NCBI GenBank assembly: GCA_021846795.1
Contig: JAJZWG010000007.1
Location: 1-19,619 of the forward strand
Length of the DNA stretch: 19,619 nucleotides
Source: a bacterium
GTDB lineage: Bacteria > Patescibacteriota > Saccharimonadia > Saccharimonadales > UBA4665
Direction of reading: 5' to 3'
Part shown: positions 14,866-19,619 of the stretch, piece after piece
Layout: each line of letters opens with the position of its first letter
Position numbering within the stretch: the stretch's first letter is position 1
The notes under the pieces: generated by a model
What the model was told of the DNA's origin: nothing
Databases searched by the model: none
The model's input: the letters and a program-made list of their open reading frames with translations, nothing else
Made by a program: the position numbers and the translations under genes

Positions 14866-17800
14866 TTATTGAATTTTAACATTTTCTTCACCTAACAAAT
14901 TTATTAAACTAGTGATAGAATAATCGTTTTTAGTAATACCTTGAGATAAACGAAAAGCTTGTTTTTGATCTTTTTCACCTAAAACTAAGACAACTTCCTT
15001 ATCTCCTTTATGTTTTTCTAAAATATTTCTTAAATTAACTAAAAGCTGACTGTTTTTTGAATTTAAAACTTTTATATAAACTGTCTCAGTTTTAGTAATT
15101 TGAGTAGCTACTTTAACTGATGATTTTTTTGTTTTTAAAACTTTTGATTTACCTTTCTTGTAATAAGCTTTAGCTTGTTGATAAGTCACTTCTCTTGCAT
15201 CATCAACAATTAGTTTAATAATTTTTTTATCTGAACTATCTACTTCGATCTTACCTTTAACCAATAATACTTTATCTAATTGCCATAAATCAATTGTTTT
15301 AGAATAATTTTGAGGAAAAACAATAGCTTCAATACTACTATCAAAATCATCAATTGTTACAAAGGCCATTTTTTGATTATTTTTTGTTATAACTTCCTTA
15401 AACGACGAAACAATGCCACCAAGTGTAGTAGTTTGACCATGATGCTCAACCGCTAGTTGATTAATAGCTACTGCTTGTTCGGTCAATATATCTCGATAAA
15501 TATTAAGTGGGTGTTCACTAAGATAAATACCTAATAATTCTCTTTCCCAAGCTAATATTTGTCTTTTTTCAATCTCTACCTTGGGATTAATTAATTCAAT
15601 ACTAGAATAAAGTTGATTAACTGAATTAACCGGGGAACTAAATAGACCAATCTGACTACTATTATTTTGTTTGTGAATTCTTGTAGCAAAACCAATGATT
15701 ACATCTATATTACTCAACAAAGTAGCTCTATCGGCTAATGAATCTAGTGCACCCGATTTAATTAAACTTTCGATAGTCTTTTTATTAATTATTTTTTGGT
15801 CAACTCGTGTTAAAAAATCGGATAGATCTTTATAAACTCCATTATTTTTTCGTTCTTCAACAATTTGATCAACAACATGTTGACCAATATTTTTTATAGC
15901 CACTAAACCAAATCTAATTTGATTATTAAACCTATCAATAGAAAATTCTGAGTAAGATAAATTAATATCTGGTGGCAAAACTTGAATATTCATTCTCTGG
16001 CACTCTGTAATTTCAATTGATAATCTATCAAGATTGTCATAATCACTGGTCATTAAAGCAGCCATAAAAGCCAATGGGTAATGAGCTTTTAAATATGCCG
16101 TTTGAAATGATATAAAACCATAACAAACAGAATGAGATTTATTAAAACAATAATCTGCGAAACCAAGTAATTGATGCCAAAAATCTGTAATTATTTTCTT
16201 ATCAACACCATTAGCAACTGCCCCATCAATAAATCGTTTTTCCATTTTTTCCATCATGTCACGTTTTTTCTTACCTATAGCTTTTCTTAAAGTGTCAGCT
16301 TCTGCTCCACTAAAACCACAAACATCACGCGAGATCTGCATAAATTGTTCTTGATAAACTAAAACTCCATACGTACTGTTTAAAGCTGGTTTCATAGAAT
16401 CAACTAAATACTCAATTTTTTCTTGACCATTTTTTCTTCGAATAAAGCTATCGGTTAACCCAGCACTTAATGGTCCAGGCCGATAAAGTGCACCCATAGC
16501 AACAATATCGTCAAAAACCGTTGGTTTTAATTCTCTTAAATATTTTTTCATACCAGAAGATTCAAATTGAAATATTCCAATCGTATCACTATTTTGGAGT
16601 AATTGATAAGTTAATTTATCTGATAAATTAAGATTATTGATATCAATTTGATCGTCATAAACTTTTTTTATAATATTAAGTGTATTTTTTATAATTGTTA
16701 AATTAGACAAACCCAAAAAATCCATTTTTAATAAACCAAGTTCTTCAATTGGACCCATGGAATATTGAGTTGCAACAACACCCTTTTGAGCTATTTCTAA
16801 TGGCGTATAATTATAGATTACCTCAGGAGCTATAACGACCCCAGCCGCATGAACACCATGACTTCTGATAGTATTTTCTAATTGAATTGCTAAATCTAAT
16901 ACTTTTTTAGAAACCTGATTATTATTATATTCTTCCTTTAAAATATTTTCTTGATCTAAGGCCGTTAATAATGATATATTACGGCCTTGTATTGGTGGAG
17001 GAATCATTTTAGCTAAACGATCGGCTTCAGCATATGGTACTTGTAATACTCGAGCTACATCACGAATGGCATTTCTAGCAGCCATACGACCAAACGTTAC
17101 AATATTAGCTACTCGATCTTTACCATACTTTTTAACACAGTATTCGATAACTTCATGTCGACGATTATCTTGGATATCAATATCAACATCAGGCATACTA
17201 ATTCTTTCAGGATTTAAAAATCTTTCAAATAAAAGATCATATTTAAGTGGATCCAATTCGGTAATTTTTAAAGCATAGGCTACAATAGATCCAGCCGCAC
17301 TACCTCGTCCTGGTCCAAATACAATACCTTGATCTTTACCCCAATTGATAAAATCAGCAACAATCAAAAAATAACCATTAAAACCCATATCATTGATAAC
17401 TTGAAGTTCGTATTTAGCTCGACTAAGAACTTTTGAACTTAACTGATTAATCAATTCCTTTGGTTGATTGATAAATTTTTGTTTAACTTCTGGAGTTAAA
17501 TATCTATCAATTAGACCGTCGTAAACTTTTTGATCAAGATAATCTTTTTCTGACATACTTAAATCTTTTAAAAATCTAGGAATTAAAATTTTACCTAATT
17601 CAATATTTACTTCACAACGTTGACTAATTTTTTTACTATTTAAAATTAAATCTGGATAATCTTTTCCCCAACGACTAATAATTTCTTGACTAGACATAAC
17701 ATGTAAATCAAGTTCTTGTAATGACATTCTTTTTTTATCTGTTAGGTATGATCCAGTTTGAACACATAATAAAATTTCATGAGCTAATTGGTCATCATGC

Positions 17801-18474
17801 TTTAAATAGTGTGCGTCCGAAGTTAAAACTGCCTCAATTTTTAATTCTTGGGAAATAGTCAATAAGACTTGATTAACTTCAGTTTGTTCTTTAAATCTAA
17901 ATGGATGATTAGGATGACCATGATCCTGAATTTCAATATAATATCGATCTCCGAAAATTTGTTTATACCATTGAGCTATTTTTTTAGCTTGATCAATTTG
18001 ACCTTGTCGAATATATTCACCCAATTCACCACCTATACAACCACTTAAACAAATTAAACCTGCTGAATTTTCAGACAATAATTCTTTATCAATCCTAGGT
18101 CGATAATAAAAACCTTCTAAATTAGCCAAAGTTGAAAGTTTCATTAAATTTTTATAACCTTGATTATTCATTGCCAATAAAGTTAAATGATAATTAACTT
18201 TATCCTTTGCAACTTCCTTGTCAAACCTTGATCTGTTTGCCATATAAGTTTCAATTCCAATAATTGGTTTGATGTTGTTGGCTATTGCCTCTTTATAAAA
18301 TTCAATTGTGCCACTCATCGTACCATGATCAGTAATAGCTACAGCTGTCATACCATCTTTTTTAACAAAATCTATTAATTGAGGAATCTTCGTTAAACCA
18401 TCCAATAAACTGTATTGGGTGTGATTGTGAAGATGCACAAAATCATTTTTTTGCAATGTCTTTATTTTAGCCAT
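14866..18474 (-). CDS. dnaE: DNA polymerase III alpha subunit
   Basis: Catalytic subunit of the replicative polymerase. The 1202 aa have the DnaE order: an N-terminal PHP domain (about 10-280, FVHLHNHTQYSLLDG, VAITDHGTMSG and TSDAHYL), then the palm with GPGRGSAAGS and catalytic P-D429-V-D431-I-D, and the third carboxylate D585 in LLKMDFLGL. Next come the fingers and the tandem helix-hairpin-helix region, a probable sliding-clamp motif Q941-I-G-L-F945, and an OB-fold (about 1010-1085) with the TTLGGIVSSFKEV segment. The PHP metal ligands appear intact, including the HxH that E. coli DnaE has lost, so intrinsic PHP exonuclease activity is possible. It is not PolC, because there is no inserted DnaQ-type exonuclease. 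The ATG at 18474 follows an AGGGG ribosome site and a TATAAT at 18499-18494. galU is 56 nt upstream on the same strand. Confidence 0.98.
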   Translation of the reverse strand: MAKIKTLQKNDFVHLHNHTQYSLLDGLTKIPQLIDFVKKDGMTAVAITDHGTMSGTIEFYKEAIANNIKPIIGIETYMANRSRFDKEVAKDKVNYHLTLLAMNNQGYKNLMKLSTLANLEGFYYRPRIDKELLSENSAGLICLSGCIGGELGEYIRQGQIDQAKKIAQWYKQIFGDRYYIEIQDHGHPNHPFRFKEQTEVNQVLLTISQELKIEAVLTSDAHYLKHDDQLAHEILLCVQTGSYLTDKKRMSLQELDLHVMSSQEIISRWGKDYPDLILNSKKISQRCEVNIELGKILIPRFLKDLSMSEKDYLDQKVYDGLIDRYLTPEVKQKFINQPKELINQLSSKVLSRAKYELQVINDMGFNGYFLIVADFINWGKDQGIVFGPGRGSAAGSIVAYALKITELDPLKYDLLFERFLNPERISMPDVDIDIQDNRRHEVIEYCVKKYGKDRVANIVTFGRMAARNAIRDVARVLQVPYAEADRLAKMIPPPIQGRNISLLTALDQENILKEEYNNNQVSKKVLDLAIQLENTIRSHGVHAAGVVIAPEVIYNYTPLEIAQKGVVATQYSMGPIEELGLLKMDFLGLSNLTIIKNTLNIIKKVYDDQIDINNLNLSDKLTYQLLQNSDTIGIFQFESSGMKKYLRELKPTVFDDIVAMGALYRPGPLSAGLTDSFIRRKNGQEKIEYLVDSMKPALNSTYGVLVYQEQFMQISRDVCGFSGAEADTLRKAIGKKKRDMMEKMEKRFIDGAVANGVDKKIITDFWHQLLGFADYCFNKSHSVCYGFISFQTAYLKAHYPLAFMAALMTSDYDNLDRLSIEITECQRMNIQVLPPDINLSYSEFSIDRFNNQIRFGLVAIKNIGQHVVDQIVEERKNNGVYKDLSDFLTRVDQKIINKKTIESLIKSGALDSLADRATLLSNIDVIIGFATRIHKQNNSSQIGLFSSPVNSVNQLYSSIELINPKVEIEKRQILAWERELLGIYLSEHPLNIYRDILTEQAVAINQLAVEHHGQTTTLGGIVSSFKEVITKNNQKMAFVTIDDFDSSIEAIVFPQNYSKTIDLWQLDKVLLVKGKIEVDSSDKKIIKLIVDDAREVTYQQAKAYYKKGKSKVLKTKKSSVKVATQITKTETVYIKVLNSKNSQLLVNLRNILEKHKGDKEVVLVLGEKDQKQAFRLSQGITKNDYSITSLINLLGEENVKIQ

Positions 18475-18493
18475 GAAACCCCTAATGATTTAT

Positions 18494-18499
18494 ATTATA
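18494..18499 (-). promoter_or_regulatory. Putative -10 element of dnaE
   Basis: Minus-strand TATAAT, 19 nt upstream of the dnaE ATG, in the 56-nt galU-dnaE gap. It would give a leader of roughly 13 nt carrying an AGGGG ribosome site 4 nt before the start. No -35 with good spacing is evident. Confidence 0.45.
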
Positions 18500-18530
18500 T
18501 ACATAATCAACTAGCTTTTAAACAATTTTT

Positions 18531-19424
18531 TTAAACTTTAGATTTAATAAATTCTTTAATCTCTTTTGATAAATCTGGGCGCAAGAGTGCAAAATCTATA
18601 ACAGTCTCAATATAACTGACTATATTACCAGTATCATAACGAATTGAATTTTCAATATTTAAACCATAAACATTAAGGCCATCTTTTATCATTGGTTCAA
18701 TTAAATAACTAGTCACAAAAAATTCATTATTTTTATTTGGATGATAATTTGAATTATTTAAATAATTAAAAACATCTGGGGTTAATAAATAACCTACCAC
18801 ACTAGCTAAATTCGAAGGTGCGTTGGCTTTACCGGGTTTCTCAATTATCTGATCAATTTTAGTTATACCTTTACCAATAGTTGGTCCAGCAATAATTCCA
18901 TATTTATCAAAATCTTCAGTTTTTTCAATTTCTATACACGGCAAAACACTACAATTAAATTTTTGATATAATTCTATCATTTGTTTAAAATGATTTTTTT
19001 TAGATACAATTAAATCATCAGCAAAAGTATAAATAAACGGCTCATTACCAATTAAATGTGAGGCATTAACAATGGGGGTTGCAGTACCATATGGACCTTT
19101 TTGACGAACATAAGCAAAATTAGCCAAATTAGCAATTTTATTTAATTCACTAATATAATGTTTTTTAGAAGGACCACCAGCAATTAAATTATTAAGTAAA
19201 TCTTGATTAGGGCTATCGAAATGATCTTCGATACTACGTTTTGTATAACCAGTTACTATAATAATATCTTTAATACCTGCTTCAACTAAATCTTCGACAA
19301 TATATTGAATAACTGGCTTATCAATAATCGGCAACATTTCTTTTGGCATAGCTTTAGTTTGTGGCAAAAATCTCGTACCAAAACCAGCTGCTGCTACAAT
19401 TGCTTTTGTGATTTTTTGAGACAT
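18531..19424 (-). CDS. galU: UTP-glucose-1-phosphate uridylyltransferase
   Basis: Makes UDP-glucose from UTP and glucose-1-phosphate for surface polysaccharide or glycolipid synthesis. The 297 aa start with the nucleotide-binding loop AAGFGTRFLPQTKAMPKEMLPIIDKPVIQYIVEDLVEAGI, and continue with the GalU-typical IIVTGYTKRSIEDHFD, YVRQKGPYGTATPIVNAS, FADDLI (metal-binding Asp), IIEKPGKANAPSNLASVVGYLLTPDVF and a C-terminal YDTGNIVSYIETVIDFALLRPDL. This pattern is GalU rather than the thymidylyltransferase RmlA. The ATG at 19424 is 2 nt after the gatB stop, so the two genes are almost certainly co-transcribed, although they have no obvious functional link. Confidence 0.96.
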   Translation of the reverse strand: MSQKITKAIVAAAGFGTRFLPQTKAMPKEMLPIIDKPVIQYIVEDLVEAGIKDIIIVTGYTKRSIEDHFDSPNQDLLNNLIAGGPSKKHYISELNKIANLANFAYVRQKGPYGTATPIVNASHLIGNEPFIYTFADDLIVSKKNHFKQMIELYQKFNCSVLPCIEIEKTEDFDKYGIIAGPTIGKGITKIDQIIEKPGKANAPSNLASVVGYLLTPDVFNYLNNSNYHPNKNNEFFVTSYLIEPMIKDGLNVYGLNIENSIRYDTGNIVSYIETVIDFALLRPDLSKEIKEFIKSKV

Positions 19425-19426
19425 TT

Positions 19427-19619
19427 TTATTGGACTTTCATTTTATTGATTTCAGTCATGATTAATTGTTGAGTAATTTGAGGATTGGCCCGACCTTGTG
19501 ATAATTTCATAACTTGTCCAACTAAAAAACCAATAACCTTAGTTTCACCGTTTAAAACATCTTGTACGGCTTTCTGATTTTCTATAATAACTTGATTAAC
19601 TATTTTAATTAAGTTGCTT
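19427..19619 (-). CDS. gatB: Aspartyl/glutamyl-tRNA amidotransferase subunit B, C-terminal fragment
   Basis: GatB is the kinase/amidotransferase subunit of GatCAB, which converts misacylated Glu-tRNA-Gln (and Asp-tRNA-Asn) to the amide form. Only the last 63 codons are inside the window. They match the C-terminal YqeY-like tRNA-binding domain: VLNGETKVIGFLVGQVMKLSQGRANPQITQQL is very close to the common GKTKALGFLVGQVMKATKGQANPQ block. The stop is TAA at 19429-19427, with galU starting 2 nt further on. The presence of GatB suggests that glutaminylation, and perhaps asparaginylation, is indirect in this organism. Confidence 0.93.
   Translation of the reverse strand, partial: SNLIKIVNQVIIENQKAVQDVLNGETKVIGFLVGQVMKLSQGRANPQITQQLIMTEINKMKVQ

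Noticed and set aside
17066..17278. Plus-strand open frame of about 70 codons inside dnaE
   Set aside because: It is antisense to the polymerase catalytic PDVDID region; a shadow frame.
18505..18545. Repeated GTTTAAA and T/A runs after galU, as a possible terminator
   Set aside because: On the minus strand there is no stable G+C stem followed by a T tract, only A-rich direct repeats. The region is better read as the dnaE upstream sequence.
1..19619. Possible recoding of UGA, since no gene here ends in TGA
   Set aside because: Conserved genes contain no in-frame TGA at glycine or tryptophan positions. Twelve TAA and one TAG stop in a very A+T-rich genome are explained by base composition.
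1..19619. Mobile elements, CRISPR arrays, tRNA or rRNA genes
   Set aside because: No transposase-like gene, terminal repeats, spaced direct repeats or cloverleaf-like intergenic sequence were seen; the longest gap between genes is about 145 nt.

Overview
This is a very gene-dense, strongly A+T-rich bacterial chromosome segment made almost entirely of core housekeeping genes. The small intergenic gaps, short leaders, compact protein set and scavenging-type enzymes (M1 aminopeptidase, stand-alone malic enzyme), plus membrane-anchored proteins that I cannot place in a well-known family, suggest a reduced-genome member of the Candidate Phyla Radiation (Patescibacteria). Saccharibacteria is plausible but not proven from this window. 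The standard genetic code fits: every conserved gene reads through without in-frame TGA, and the 13 visible stop codons are 12 TAA and 1 TAG.

Layout. The left arm (1-6961) is a minus-strand block. Read in the direction of transcription it is nusA, clpC, a membrane-anchored HExxH protein, radA and tyrS (cut by the window edge). Between nusA and clpC lies a near-perfect CIRCE operator fused to a sigma-70-type promoter, so clpC and the overlapping HExxH gene should be HrcA-controlled heat-shock genes. A divergent intergenic region (6962-7106) separates nusA from an M1 aminopeptidase gene. It holds a consensus promoter, a palindrome over its -10 region and a compact terminator hairpin in the nusA leader. 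Then come minus-strand rplS and rnhB, plus-strand malic enzyme, minus-strand type IV pilus ATPase pilB, a plus-strand pair (SpoU/TrmH-family methyltransferase and a degenerate CAP-like membrane protein), and finally minus-strand gatB (partial), galU and dnaE.

How it works together. Transcription and translation (nusA, rplS, tyrS, gatB, rRNA/tRNA methyltransferase), replication and repair (dnaE, rnhB, radA) and proteostasis (clpC and the HExxH protein) dominate. pepN-like, malic enzyme and galU feed amino-acid, pyruvate and UDP-sugar metabolism. pilB hints at surface pili.

The most interesting signals are regulatory. First, the only intrinsic-terminator-like hairpin I found lies inside the nusA 5' leader, about 10 nt after the predicted transcription start, which suggests a minimal attenuator for NusA autoregulation. 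Second, seven genes have a -10-like hexamer only 6-9 nt before the start codon and no Shine-Dalgarno sequence, which predicts leaderless mRNAs, while nusA, clpC and dnaE have leaders with Shine-Dalgarno sequences. Convergent gene pairs overlap or nearly touch at their 3' ends without terminators.
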